NCBI RefSeq assembly: GCF_027923545.1
Contig: NZ_BROH01000013.1
Coordinates: forward strand, 61,219-125,218
DNA length: 64,000 nt
DNA from: Sinisalibacter aestuarii
Lineage (GTDB): Bacteria > Pseudomonadota > Alphaproteobacteria > Rhodobacterales > Rhodobacteraceae
Direction of reading: 5' to 3'
Part shown: piece by piece, positions 24,094-32,193 of the stretch
Layout of the letters: every line of letters begins with the position of its first letter
Position numbering within the stretch: position 1 is the first letter of the stretch
Position numbers and translations under genes: made by a program
The notes under the pieces: model-generated
Told to the model about the DNA's origin: nothing
The model's input: the letters and a program-made list of their open reading frames with translations, nothing else
Databases searched by the model: none

Positions 24094-24420
24094 ATGATCC
24101 CGAGCGGCCAGAAAGACTTTCAGGATGCCTGTTCGACAATGCAGGTGCCCCGGACGGGGGTGTTTTTCACCTCGATCGGCTCGCAGGAGATCATGCTGGC
24201 ACGCAACGCGGCGGGCGATATCGTCGCCTTTTCCGGCTTCTGCACCCATTCGATGGGCAAACTTGAAGGCGGGCCGGTGGAGGGCGACGAGATCACCTGC
24301 CCCCATCACGGCGCGCGCTTCAACTTCCGCACCGGGCAGGCCAAGACGGCCTGCCCGAACCTGCCGAAATACGAGGTGAAGATCGAGGGGCGGCGCGTGC
24401 TCGTGCGCCCGGCCCGCTAG
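24094..24420 (+). CDS. Rieske [2Fe-2S] ferredoxin
   Basis: A 108-residue single-domain Rieske protein with C50-T-H52 and C69-P-H-H72 as cluster ligands and a C-terminal strand-rich tail. Such small proteins carry electrons to the alpha subunit of Rieske oxygenases, and two alpha subunits (626-1873 and 26498-27781) lie in this island. No cognate ferredoxin reductase was found in the window. It follows the acyl-CoA dehydrogenase closely, probably in the same transcript. Confidence 0.9.
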   Translation: MIPSGQKDFQDACSTMQVPRTGVFFTSIGSQEIMLARNAAGDIVAFSGFCTHSMGKLEGGPVEGDEITCPHHGARFNFRTGQAKTACPNLPKYEVKIEGRRVLVRPAR

Positions 24421-24431
24421 GGGCCACCCGG

Positions 24432-25304
24432 TCAGAGCCGCGACAGGAAGGTATCGAGCGTTTCCGAGAACACGTCGTTGCGGTCGCCCACGATCATGTG
24501 CCCTGCCCCGGTCACGTCCTGAAACTCGGCATGCGGCGCGATCTCCAGAAAATGCGCCACGCTCTCGTCGTTCACCAGCTCGCTTTGCGAGCCGCGCACC
24601 AGCAGGATCGGAACGTCAATCGCCGCCAGCGCGGTGTTGAGGTCTTCCAGCGTCTGTTCATTCAACCGCGACGAGCGCCGCCCCTCGATGAAGGCGGGAT
24701 CCCAATGCCAGGTGTAGCGGCCATCGGGGCGCGTGCGCAGGTAGCGCGCGAGGCTTGCGATGTTGGATTTGCGCCCCTTGCGCTCGGGCAGATAGGCGGC
24801 AATCGCCTCGGCGGCTTCCTCGTAGGTCTCGAACCCGTCTTCGAGATGCTGGCCCATGAAACCCAGCACCTTGTCGGCGCCCTTCACGTCGATCTTCGGG
24901 GTGATGTCGACCAGCACCAGCGCGCGGAACACGCCCGGCCCGATCCGGCCCATCGCCAGCAGGCCGGCATTGCCGCCGAGCGAGGCGCCGACCAGCACCG
25001 GCGGGATGGCGAAGGTCTTGCCGACGGCAACCAGATCAACGCCGTAGCGCTCCAGTGAGTAATCCTTGGCCGGATCCCAGCCGCTCTCGCCATGGCCGCG
25101 CAGATCGAGCGCCACCGCGTGCCAGCCGGCCTCGCCCAGCCGCCGCGCGACGCGGCTCCAGGCATAGCGCGTCTGGCCGCCGCCATGGGCGAGCAGCACG
25201 CCGGGCGCAGACGGGTCGCCAAAGGCTTCGCCAACCAGTTCCACGCCGTCTTCCATCGCGTAACGCATGAGGGTCGCCCCCTCTTCGACGAAGCTCACAC
25301 TCAT
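24432..25304 (-). CDS. Alpha/beta hydrolase
   Basis: A 290-residue alpha/beta hydrolase. The oxyanion region is VLLAHGGGQTRYAW, the nucleophile elbow is VGASLGGNAG, the acid is in the VPILLVRGSQSELV region, and the catalytic His is in GAGHMIVGD. It may cleave a C-C bond or an ester/lactone in the pathway. The start at 25304 overlaps the stop of the ThuA gene (ATGA) with GAGGAG upstream. It is the last gene of a five-gene minus operon starting at 28554. Confidence 0.92.
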   Translation of the reverse strand: MSVSFVEEGATLMRYAMEDGVELVGEAFGDPSAPGVLLAHGGGQTRYAWSRVARRLGEAGWHAVALDLRGHGESGWDPAKDYSLERYGVDLVAVGKTFAIPPVLVGASLGGNAGLLAMGRIGPGVFRALVLVDITPKIDVKGADKVLGFMGQHLEDGFETYEEAAEAIAAYLPERKGRKSNIASLARYLRTRPDGRYTWHWDPAFIEGRRSSRLNEQTLEDLNTALAAIDVPILLVRGSQSELVNDESVAHFLEIAPHAEFQDVTGAGHMIVGDRNDVFSETLDTFLSRL

Positions 25305-26050
25305 GCGAAGGGCTCCTCTTTCGCGGCCCAGCGGATGCCCCGCCGGACGAGCTCGCGAAACACCGGATGCGGCCACGATCCGCGCTCCACAAACGGGTAT
25401 TCCTCGGTGATCGGGCGCATGTCGTAGCGCCCGCGCGTATGGCCGAGGGTGAGGTAAAGCACGGCCCCCGCCCCGGCCTCGCGCAGATACATCACCTGGT
25501 GCTCGGTCCGCTCCCAGTGGCGGGTTTCAAACAGCGGGGTCTCGCCCTCGAATGTAGTGGTCAGCAGCACCCGGTTGCCCGGCTCGTGCCATTGCAGATA
25601 TTGCTCGTCATCCACCCGGAAAGGCTCGATCCCCGCCACCAGCGGGTGGCTGTCGCCAGTCGGTTTGACCTTGAACTGCCCCGGCGCGGGATGGGCGGCG
25701 AACTGGCTGCCCAGCATGGCACGCAGCCGCTCGGGCAGCGGCGGGCAGACCACCGGATTGTCGCCCTCCAGCACCATTGCGCTGTTGGTGCCGTGCAGCG
25801 CGAACCAGCGCCCGCCGCCGGCAAGAAACGCCTCCAGCGCGTCGAGCGATGCCGCGTCGGGCAGCAGATCGCAGGTGTAACTCACGATCATATCCGCCGC
25901 CGCGATGGCGCCGGCCTCGTAGCAGTCGCGCAGCGTCACGCGCAGGCGTTCGGTTTCGGCAAGGAAGCCCAGAAGCTCCAGCCGGGCGTGGTCCATGTCA
26001 TGCCACGGCCCGCCGGTGATCAGCAGCACCTCGACGCGGGGCGCGATCAT
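25301..26050 (-). CDS. ThuA-like domain protein
   Basis: A 249-residue ThuA-like protein: VEVLLITGGPWHDMDHARLE at the N-terminus, GGGRWFALHGTNSA (conserved HG after a strand), HPLVAGIEPFRVDDEQYL, and a C-terminal YLTLGHTRGRYD. It is a divergent paralogue of the protein at 14539. It lies between MaoC and alpha/beta hydrolase genes with ATGA overlaps on both sides, so it is tightly co-expressed with CoA-thioester chemistry. The reaction is unknown. Confidence 0.85.
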   Translation of the reverse strand: MIAPRVEVLLITGGPWHDMDHARLELLGFLAETERLRVTLRDCYEAGAIAAADMIVSYTCDLLPDAASLDALEAFLAGGGRWFALHGTNSAMVLEGDNPVVCPPLPERLRAMLGSQFAAHPAPGQFKVKPTGDSHPLVAGIEPFRVDDEQYLQWHEPGNRVLLTTTFEGETPLFETRHWERTEHQVMYLREAGAGAVLYLTLGHTRGRYDMRPITEEYPFVERGSWPHPVFRELVRRGIRWAAKEEPFA

Positions 26051-26514
26051 GCGGCCCGCCGGTAGACGAGCGAGACGGAGGTGAAGGAAAACACCACGTC
26101 GCCATCCTGATTTTCGACCCAATGCTGCATATTGGCGATGCCGATCCCCGGCCGGCTGTCGGACGGGCGTTTGGACAGAACGCGCGACCCCGCGGTGAGC
26201 GTGTCGCCCGCCCGCACCGCCTTGCGCCAGCGCACCTCGTCCCATTGCACGCCGCAGACCCAGTCGATATTGCCGTTCACCTCGTGATCCATGATCCGCC
26301 ACAGCGCGGCGGTATGGATGCCCGAGGCCACCAATTCGCCGAACAGTGAATCCTTCGCCGCTTCCTGATCGGAGTGGAAATACTGCGGGTCATAGCGATG
26401 GGCGAAATCCAGCATGTCCTGCGCCGTCACCGTGAGCGGGCTGGAGCGGGTTTCCTCGCCGATCTCAAGGTCTTCCCACTTGCGTTCCGGATGGGGATCA
26501 GTCTTCTCCAACAT
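26047..26514 (-). CDS. MaoC-like hot-dog-fold hydratase
   Basis: A 155-residue single hot-dog protein. The DMLDFAHRYDPQYFHSDQEAA segment is the MaoC/hydratase-2 region (Asp and His in place of the canonical D-x-N-P-x-H), followed by GELVASGIHTAAL and a KAVRAGDTL strand. Such proteins hydrate 2-enoyl-CoA to (R)-3-hydroxyacyl-CoA, or dehydrate in reverse. Its start lies inside the end of the Rieske oxygenase gene (17-bp overlap) and its stop overlaps the ThuA start. Confidence 0.88.
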   Translation of the reverse strand: MLEKTDPHPERKWEDLEIGEETRSSPLTVTAQDMLDFAHRYDPQYFHSDQEAAKDSLFGELVASGIHTAALWRIMDHEVNGNIDWVCGVQWDEVRWRKAVRAGDTLTAGSRVLSKRPSDSRPGIGIANMQHWVENQDGDVVFSFTSVSLVYRRAA

Positions 26515-27781
26515 AGTCCATCAGCACCTTGTGGAAGTGGCGGATACGCAGTTCCTGGTCGCCAAGCCAAAGCCCTTCATAGGCGGCCGAATGCATCCCC
26601 TGCTGCACGCCGGGCAGGTTGGCGGCATCCTGGTCGATGACCAGCCCCATCGAGCGCTCGCCATGCTTGAAGCGTTCGTTGCGCGGCTTGCGCGGGCGCT
26701 CTTCGTCGGTCCGCAGCAGTTTGAACATCTGCACGTCGAAATACATCTTGTCAGGGTCCGTCTCATGCGGGCGCTGGCGGAACAGCATCAGATCGTCGGC
26801 ATGGGTGTTCATCGTGATGTTGGGGAAGATCATGTAGTGATAATCGTCCGTAAGCTGCTCGTCGTTCAGATCGGAGTAATCCAGCCCCATCTCGGGCCCG
26901 TGTTCGCGCTTGTATTTCTGCAGCGCCACGCGCACCTCGCTCACCCGCCCGTCGAAATCGGCCGGGTCCATCCCCGCCTCCTGCATCGCGTGCTTGATGA
27001 GATGAGGAATTTCGGTGGTTTCGTTCACCCGGTGCGAGATCGTCGAGAACGGGATCAGATAGCGGTTGTGGCGCTCGTAAGTGTCGATCTGGATGTGCTT
27101 GTCTTCGATGAAATAGAGAAGTTCCGGGTGGATGCCCTGCACGTGATACGCCTCGTTGAAGGCGTCGACGCTGGTCTTCCAGTTGCAGTCCCATTCCACC
27201 GTCCAGTCGATCACCTTCACCATCCGGTCGAAATGGTAGGGCTCGAGGTGCTCGCAAAGCGGGTCGAGATAGTCGCGCAGCGGTCCGGCATCGGGGTTGA
27301 GCGAGAAGAACACGAAGCCGTTCCACTCCTCGGCCTTCACCGGGGTGAGGCCACCGCAGGGCGGCGCGCCCTGCGGGAAGGTTTCGATATCGGGCAGGTT
27401 TTCGAACTCGCCCGAGAGCTTGTATTCCCAATGGTGATAATTGCACCGGAAGGTGGTGGCGTTGCCCTGCCCGACCATCACCCGGTTCCCCCGGTGCGGG
27501 CAGACATTGTAGAAGCCGCGCACGCTGCCATCGGGCTGGCGGGTGAGCAGGATCTCTTCCTTGCCGATCGAGGTGACGAGGTAATCGCCCGGCTCTTCGA
27601 TATCCTGCGAGGCGCAGCCCCAGAGCCAGACCTTCGTCCACATCCGCTCCCATTCCTTGCGCATGAAATCGGGCGCGATGTAGCGCTGCTTGGGGATCAT
27701 ATTGGTCCCGAGATCGGGGTTTTCGGTCTTGTCGATCGGCGTCTTGGTGAAATCGCCGGGTTTGATCCGATGCACAGTCAT
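26498..27781 (-). CDS. Aromatic ring-hydroxylating (Rieske) oxygenase, alpha subunit (second)
   Basis: A 427-residue alpha subunit. The Rieske ligands are C94-P-H96 and C113-N-Y-H116, and the mononuclear iron histidines are H213 and H218 in NEAYHVQGIH. It is clearly a different subtype from the enzyme at 626, so two separate oxygenation steps are likely. The ATG at 27781 begins MTVHRIKPGDF; upstream codons in the same frame run into the SDR gene. It lies 11 bp after the SDR stop. Electrons probably come through the ferredoxin at 24094. Confidence 0.93.
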   Translation of the reverse strand: MTVHRIKPGDFTKTPIDKTENPDLGTNMIPKQRYIAPDFMRKEWERMWTKVWLWGCASQDIEEPGDYLVTSIGKEEILLTRQPDGSVRGFYNVCPHRGNRVMVGQGNATTFRCNYHHWEYKLSGEFENLPDIETFPQGAPPCGGLTPVKAEEWNGFVFFSLNPDAGPLRDYLDPLCEHLEPYHFDRMVKVIDWTVEWDCNWKTSVDAFNEAYHVQGIHPELLYFIEDKHIQIDTYERHNRYLIPFSTISHRVNETTEIPHLIKHAMQEAGMDPADFDGRVSEVRVALQKYKREHGPEMGLDYSDLNDEQLTDDYHYMIFPNITMNTHADDLMLFRQRPHETDPDKMYFDVQMFKLLRTDEERPRKPRNERFKHGERSMGLVIDQDAANLPGVQQGMHSAAYEGLWLGDQELRIRHFHKVLMDYVGED

Positions 27782-27792
27782 TGTCGCCTCGC

Positions 27793-28554
27793 TCAGAATT
27801 GCACGCCCTTGGTGAAGCCGCCGTCCACCAACAGATGAGAGCCCACGCACCAGCTTGCCGCCGGGCTGGCCAGGAAAACGGCGGCGCGCGCGATTTCGTC
27901 GGCCTCGCCCATCCGCCGGGTGGGCTGCTGGCGCAGGGCGCTGTTATAGGTGCGCGACCGGGCCACCTTGATCATCTCCCAGTTCGAACCGGGAAACATT
28001 GTCGGCCCCGGCGACAGGCAGTTCACCCGAATGCCCTTGGGCGCATAGGCTTCGGCCAGTTGCTTCGACCAGGTGACCAGCGCCGCCTTGATCGCATTAT
28101 AGGCCATCGGGGCCACGAAAGTCTCGGAGGCCGCCATCGTGGCGACGATCAGGATCGAGGCGTTCTGGCTCTTCTTCAGGGCCGGATAGGCTTCCTCGAC
28201 CGCGCGGGTGGCGCTCATCAGGTCGATCTCGAAATTGCGGTACCAGTAGCGTTCGTCATTGGTGCCGCCGCCGGCGGAGAGGCTGGCGACGAGAATATCG
28301 AGCCCGCCCAACTCATCGACCGTATCGCGCATCCAGCCGCGCACAGCGTCACCGTCGCGGCCCTGAACCGCGCGGCCCATCGCCCGCACGCCATTGCCTT
28401 CGAAGGCGCTCACCGCCGCGTCGATATTTTCCTGCCCGCGCGCACAGATCGAAATGTCGCAGCCCTCTTGCGCCAGCAACCCGGCAATCGACCGCCCGAT
28501 CCCGCGCGACCCGCCCGAAACGGCGGCCTTCAGCCCTTTGAGGCCCAGATCCAT
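27793..28554 (-). CDS. SDR family oxidoreductase
   Basis: A 253-residue SDR with GGSRGIG, NASILIVAT, the catalytic Y-N-A-I-K and C-terminal LLVDGGFTK. It is a full-length paralogue of the SDR at 13767-14528 (same length, same MDLGLKG start and VQF end), so the two may act on related hydroxy intermediates of opposite stereochemistry or at successive steps. GGAGGAC precedes the start. It is the first gene of the operon SDR, Rieske oxygenase, MaoC, ThuA, hydrolase. Confidence 0.9.
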   Translation of the reverse strand: MDLGLKGLKAAVSGGSRGIGRSIAGLLAQEGCDISICARGQENIDAAVSAFEGNGVRAMGRAVQGRDGDAVRGWMRDTVDELGGLDILVASLSAGGGTNDERYWYRNFEIDLMSATRAVEEAYPALKKSQNASILIVATMAASETFVAPMAYNAIKAALVTWSKQLAEAYAPKGIRVNCLSPGPTMFPGSNWEMIKVARSRTYNSALRQQPTRRMGEADEIARAAVFLASPAASWCVGSHLLVDGGFTKGVQF

Positions 28555-28633
28555 GCCCCGCGTCCTCCAATTCTTACCACGCAGGGTCCGCGCAACCTGC
28601 CTGGATGTCCATTCCTTACGATCCGTCTTTACA

Positions 28634-28666
28634 TGTATATGATCACCGGATTATTGTATACCTTAA
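28634..28666. promoter_or_regulatory. Candidate GntR operator TTGTATACCTTA
   Basis: GTATAC at 28656-28661 in ATTGTATACCTTAAAA, with TGTATAT at 28634-28640 one to two helical turns away, in the 174-bp gap between the divergent SDR (28554) and CoA-transferase (28729) genes. The 12-mer TTGTATACCTTA is identical to that at 4352-4363. Confidence 0.5.
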
Positions 28667-28728
28667 AACAAGCTTTCGCATAAAGGCTCTGCTGCCTGCG
28701 TATGTGACAGACGACCAAGGAGAACGCC

Positions 28729-30006
28729 GTGGACGACCGACCGAATCAAGCCGCCCTGTCTGCGGACTGCCCAACCGAGGCGCCGGCCGAGCGGATCCTC
28801 GATGGCGTGAAGGTGCTCGATCTGTCGCGCGTCGTGGCCGGCCCGCTCGCCGGCCAGACCCTGGCCGATCTCGGCGCCGACGTGGTCAAGATCGAGCGCG
28901 TCGGCGAGGGCGACGATCTGCGCACCCTCGGCCCGCCCTGGGTTACCTCGCCCACCACGGAGCTGGAGCAATCGACCTATTTCCAGACCGTGAACCGGGG
29001 CAAGAAATCGCTCACGCTGGATTTCGCGCGGCCCGAAGGGGCCGAGATCCTGAAGGCGCTGGCGCGTGAATCCGATGTTTTCATCGAGAACTTCCGCACC
29101 GGCACGCTGGCGCGCTACGGTCTGGGATACGAAGATCTGCACGCCATCAACCCGCGCCTGATCTATTGCTCGATCACCGGCTTCGGGCAGACCGGCCCCT
29201 ACCGCGACCGTTCGGGCTACGATTATCTTGCGCAGGCGATGGGCGGGCAGATGGCGGTAACCGGCCTGCCCGACGGGATGACCGGCGCCGGCCCGATGCG
29301 GGTGGGCGTACCCATCGCCGATATCACGGCGGGCAACAACGCGGTGATCGCCATTCTCGCGGCGCTCTATCACCGCGAACGTTCCGGCAAGGGCCAGCAT
29401 ATCGACATTTCGCTGCTGGATTCGCAGGTCGCGCTCCTGCTGAACTCGCTCTCGGCCTGGATGAACGCCCGCGCGCCGCTGCCGCGCACCGGCAACGACC
29501 ATCCCACCGCGGTGCCCAACGGAGTGTTTGCCGTGAAGGACGGCCATATCCTGATCGCCACCTTCAACGACCGCGAATTCGCCCGGCTGGCCGAGGTGCT
29601 GGGCCACCCCGAATGGGGCCAGGACCCGCGCTACGCCCGCTCGCGCGACAGGCTCGCCAACCGGGTGCAGCTTACCGAAGACATGACCGAGGCGCTGTCG
29701 CATCACGGCAAACAGCACTGGATGAAGGCGATCAACGGCGCCAAGGTCTCCTGCGGCCCGATCAACGACATGGCCGATATCGAACAGGACGAACAACTCG
29801 CCGTGCGCGAAATGTTCGTCACCCTGCATCACCCGGTCATGGGCGATGTGCGCGTCGCCGGAAGCCCGCTCAAGTTTTCCGAAACGCCCGTCGATATCTC
29901 CCGGGCCCCGCCACTGGTCGGCGAAGACAGCGAGGCGATCCTGCGCGAACGCTTGACCCTGACCGATACCGAGATCCAAAACTTGCGGGCAAACAAGATC
30001 ATCTGA
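28729..30006 (+). CDS. CaiB/BaiF family (class III) CoA-transferase
   Basis: A 425-residue family III CoA-transferase. It has VLDLSRVVAGPLAGQTLADLGADV at the N-terminus, VKIERVGEGDDLR, LTLDFARPEG, the GYDYLAQAMGG segment, and the likely catalytic Asp in VPIADITAG. It moves CoA between carboxylic acids without ATP, offering a second activation route beside the ligase at 15357. The start is a GTG with AAGGAGAACG upstream. Operon: CoA-transferase, DUF35, thiolase-like, NTF2-like. Confidence 0.93.
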   Translation: MDDRPNQAALSADCPTEAPAERILDGVKVLDLSRVVAGPLAGQTLADLGADVVKIERVGEGDDLRTLGPPWVTSPTTELEQSTYFQTVNRGKKSLTLDFARPEGAEILKALARESDVFIENFRTGTLARYGLGYEDLHAINPRLIYCSITGFGQTGPYRDRSGYDYLAQAMGGQMAVTGLPDGMTGAGPMRVGVPIADITAGNNAVIAILAALYHRERSGKGQHIDISLLDSQVALLLNSLSAWMNARAPLPRTGNDHPTAVPNGVFAVKDGHILIATFNDREFARLAEVLGHPEWGQDPRYARSRDRLANRVQLTEDMTEALSHHGKQHWMKAINGAKVSCGPINDMADIEQDEQLAVREMFVTLHHPVMGDVRVAGSPLKFSETPVDISRAPPLVGEDSEAILRERLTLTDTEIQNLRANKII

Positions 30007-30014
30007 GGCGTATC

Positions 30015-30389
30015 GTGACCGACGACAACACCGCTCCCGAGGCCGAATATCTGGGCCATCTCGCCCAGGGCCGCTTCATGCTCCAGCGCGATCCGCTCTC
30101 GGGCGCGGCGGTGTTTCCGCCCCGCCTGCGGGCGCCCGGGCATGGCGGCGCGCTCGGCGCCTTCGCGCCGGTCTCCGGGCGCGGCGTGATCTATTCGCTG
30201 ACGGTTCAGCCCAAAAAGCCGCCTCAGCCCGCGCGCATCATCGTACTGGTGGACCTGGAGGAAGGCGGCCGGATGCTCTCGCACATGCCCGCCGCCACAC
30301 CCGACAGCGTGGCCATCGGCGATGCGGTCACCGCCCGGATCGTGACGGAAGGCGAGACGCCGACAATCGTCTTCGACCCTGCCCCATGA
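30015..30389 (+). CDS. DUF35 OB-fold protein lacking the zinc ribbon
   Basis: A 124-residue OB-fold protein of the DUF35 family that partners thiolase-like enzymes. The segment MLQRDPLSGAAVFPPRLRAPGHGG aligns with the rubredoxin-like zinc ribbon of the family, but none of the four cysteines is present. The GRGVIYSLTV strand begins the OB fold. The start is GTG at 30015, 8 bp after the CoA-transferase, and the stop overlaps the thiolase start by ATGA. It probably forms a complex with the next gene product. Confidence 0.8.
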   Translation: MTDDNTAPEAEYLGHLAQGRFMLQRDPLSGAAVFPPRLRAPGHGGALGAFAPVSGRGVIYSLTVQPKKPPQPARIIVLVDLEEGGRMLSHMPAATPDSVAIGDAVTARIVTEGETPTIVFDPAP

Positions 30390-31543
30390 GCTGGGCCGAA
30401 GCCTTCCCGCGCGGCCGCAGCGCCGTGGTCGGCGCCGCCACATTCGGGCTGGGCGAGTGCCCCGGCCACAGCGCTCTGGAAATGGCGGCTGAAGCCGGCT
30501 ACCGCGCGCTCGACGATGCCGGCCTGACGATCGACGCGGTGGACGGGCTCTTCGTCGCCCTGCCCGACGATTACCTGGGCGGCCTCGCGATGGCCGAGTA
30601 TTTCGGCATCAGCCCCGCCATCGTCGACAACAACCGCACCGGCGGGTCTTCGTTCCTCTGCCACGCCATCCACGCCGCCCTCGCGCTCGATGCCGGGCTG
30701 ATCGACGTGGCGCTGATCACCTATGGCTCCAATCAGCGCAGCAATGCCGGGCGGCTGGTCTCGGCCCTGCGCGCCTCGCCCTATGAGGCCCCGCATGGCG
30801 CGCGGATGCCGGTGGGCGGCTATGCCCTTGCCGCCGCGCGGCATATGCACGAGTTCGGCACCAGCCGCGAAGATCTGGCCCATGTGGCGCTCGCCGCCCG
30901 GCAATGGGCGGCGATAAACCCCGAAGCGTTCCGCCGCGAACCCACCACGATTGACGCGCTTCTGGGCGCGCGGATGATCTCCACGCCGCTCAGCGTGTCG
31001 GATTGCTGTCTCGTCACCGATGGCGCCGCAGCGGTGGTGATGACCCGGATGGACCGCGCCCGCGACACCCGCGCGCCGATCCCGCTGCTTGGCGGCGCGG
31101 CGACAGTGACCCACAAGGAAATCGCGGCAATGCCCGATCTCACCACCACCGGCGCGGCGATCTCCGGGCCGCGCGCGATGGCGGCCGCCGGGATCACCCC
31201 CGAGGCGGTGGACCTGGTGCAGCTTTACGACGCCTTCACCATCAACACGGTGCTGTTTTTGGAAGATCTCGGCTTCTGCCCCAAGGGTGAGGGCGGGCGC
31301 TTCGTGGCCTCCGGCGCCATCGCGCCCGGCGGCACGCTGCCGGTCAACACCAATGGCGGCGGGCTGTCGTGCAATCACCCCGGCATGTACGGGCTGTTCA
31401 CGATGGTCGAGGCCGTGCGCCAACTGCGCGGCGAGGCCGGCACGCGGCAGGTGGAGGGGGCCGAGATCGCGCTCAGCCACGGCAATGGTGGCGTGCTGTC
31501 GAGCCAGGCCACGCTCGTTTTCGGGACCGAAGCCACGCTTTGA
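30386..31543 (+). CDS. Thiolase-like protein (SCP2/lipid-transfer type) without the canonical Cys
   Basis: A 385-residue thiolase-fold protein. At the nucleophile position the sequence is RTGGSSFLCHA, with Ser instead of the usual Cys. The C-terminal histidine is kept (NTNGGGLSCNHPG), and the usual second Cys motif reads SHGNGGVLSS. Together with the adjoining DUF35 protein it resembles Ltp2-like aldolase or BbsA/BbsB-like pairs rather than a normal thiolase. It may catalyse retro-aldol or modified thiolytic cleavage of a CoA thioester. Confidence 0.85.
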   Translation: MSWAEAFPRGRSAVVGAATFGLGECPGHSALEMAAEAGYRALDDAGLTIDAVDGLFVALPDDYLGGLAMAEYFGISPAIVDNNRTGGSSFLCHAIHAALALDAGLIDVALITYGSNQRSNAGRLVSALRASPYEAPHGARMPVGGYALAAARHMHEFGTSREDLAHVALAARQWAAINPEAFRREPTTIDALLGARMISTPLSVSDCCLVTDGAAAVVMTRMDRARDTRAPIPLLGGAATVTHKEIAAMPDLTTTGAAISGPRAMAAAGITPEAVDLVQLYDAFTINTVLFLEDLGFCPKGEGGRFVASGAIAPGGTLPVNTNGGGLSCNHPGMYGLFTMVEAVRQLRGEAGTRQVEGAEIALSHGNGGVLSSQATLVFGTEATL

Positions 31544-31566
31544 CCCGCCATATCAGGGAGGACAAT

Positions 31567-32124
31567 ATGGACCAGGACATTCTCAAACGGATCGACCGGC
31601 TGGAAAGCCGCAACGCGATCCTCGAAATCATCGCCAATTACTGCAAATCCTGCGACGACCGCGACGTGCCGCTCCTGCGCTCGACCTTCACCGACGATGC
31701 GGTGGTGCGCAGCCTCGACGGGATGATGGAGGGCATCGGCATCGACGGGATCATGGAGATGTATCGCAAGCGGTTCGAAGTGCTGGCGATCTCGGTGCAC
31801 TGGACGCATGACAGCATCATCACCTTCGACGAGACCGATCCCGACAAGGCCAGCGGCGAGGTGTTCTGCCATGCCGAGGCGCATCGCAACGGGCAGACGC
31901 TGGTCGGCAGCCTGCGCTACGACGATGAATACCGGCGCGAAAACGGCGTGTGGAAATTCTCGCAGCGGATTCTGAAGTTCCTCTACTACGTTCCGGTCGA
32001 GGAATACGGCGAGGCGCTCGGGTCGCAGACGCGGATGCGCGCCTATGGCGACCGGCGCGCCTCGGACTACCCCGAGAGCTTCGATTGCTACAACACCTGG
32101 GCGCAGCATTGCGCGGCGCAGTAA
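31567..32124 (+). CDS. NTF2-like (SnoaL-type) family protein
   Basis: A 185-residue protein with the cone fold typical of SnoaL/NTF2-like isomerases and small dehydratases. The N-terminal helix [18 protein letters not shown] is followed by [11 protein letters not shown], a central [11 protein letters not shown] strand and [19 protein letters not shown]. In catabolic islands such proteins are often lyases, isomerases or small subunits; the function here is not deducible. It is the last gene of the CoA-transferase operon, with an AGGGAGGACAAT ribosome site. Confidence 0.85.
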   Translation: MDQDILKRIDRLESRNAILEIIANYCKSCDDRDVPLLRSTFTDDAVVRSLDGMMEGIGIDGIMEMYRKRFEVLAISVHWTHDSIITFDETDPDKASGEVFCHAEAHRNGQTLVGSLRYDDEYRRENGVWKFSQRILKFLYYVPVEEYGEALGSQTRMRAYGDRRASDYPESFDCYNTWAQHCAAQ

Positions 32125-32146
32125 CGCACTGACCGCCGCCACAAAA

Positions 32147-32171
32147 AAGGCCCGCCATTGCGGCGGGCCTT
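32147..32171. terminator. Bidirectional intrinsic terminator
   Basis: AAGGCCCGCC (32147-32156) pairs with GGCGGGCCTT (32162-32171) over a 5-nt loop. It is preceded by an A run and followed by TGTCGTTT, so it can serve both the NTF2-like gene (plus) and etfA (minus). It marks the right edge of the catabolic island. Confidence 0.85.
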
Positions 32172-32193
32172 GTCGTTTGCGGCGCTGTCCGGC

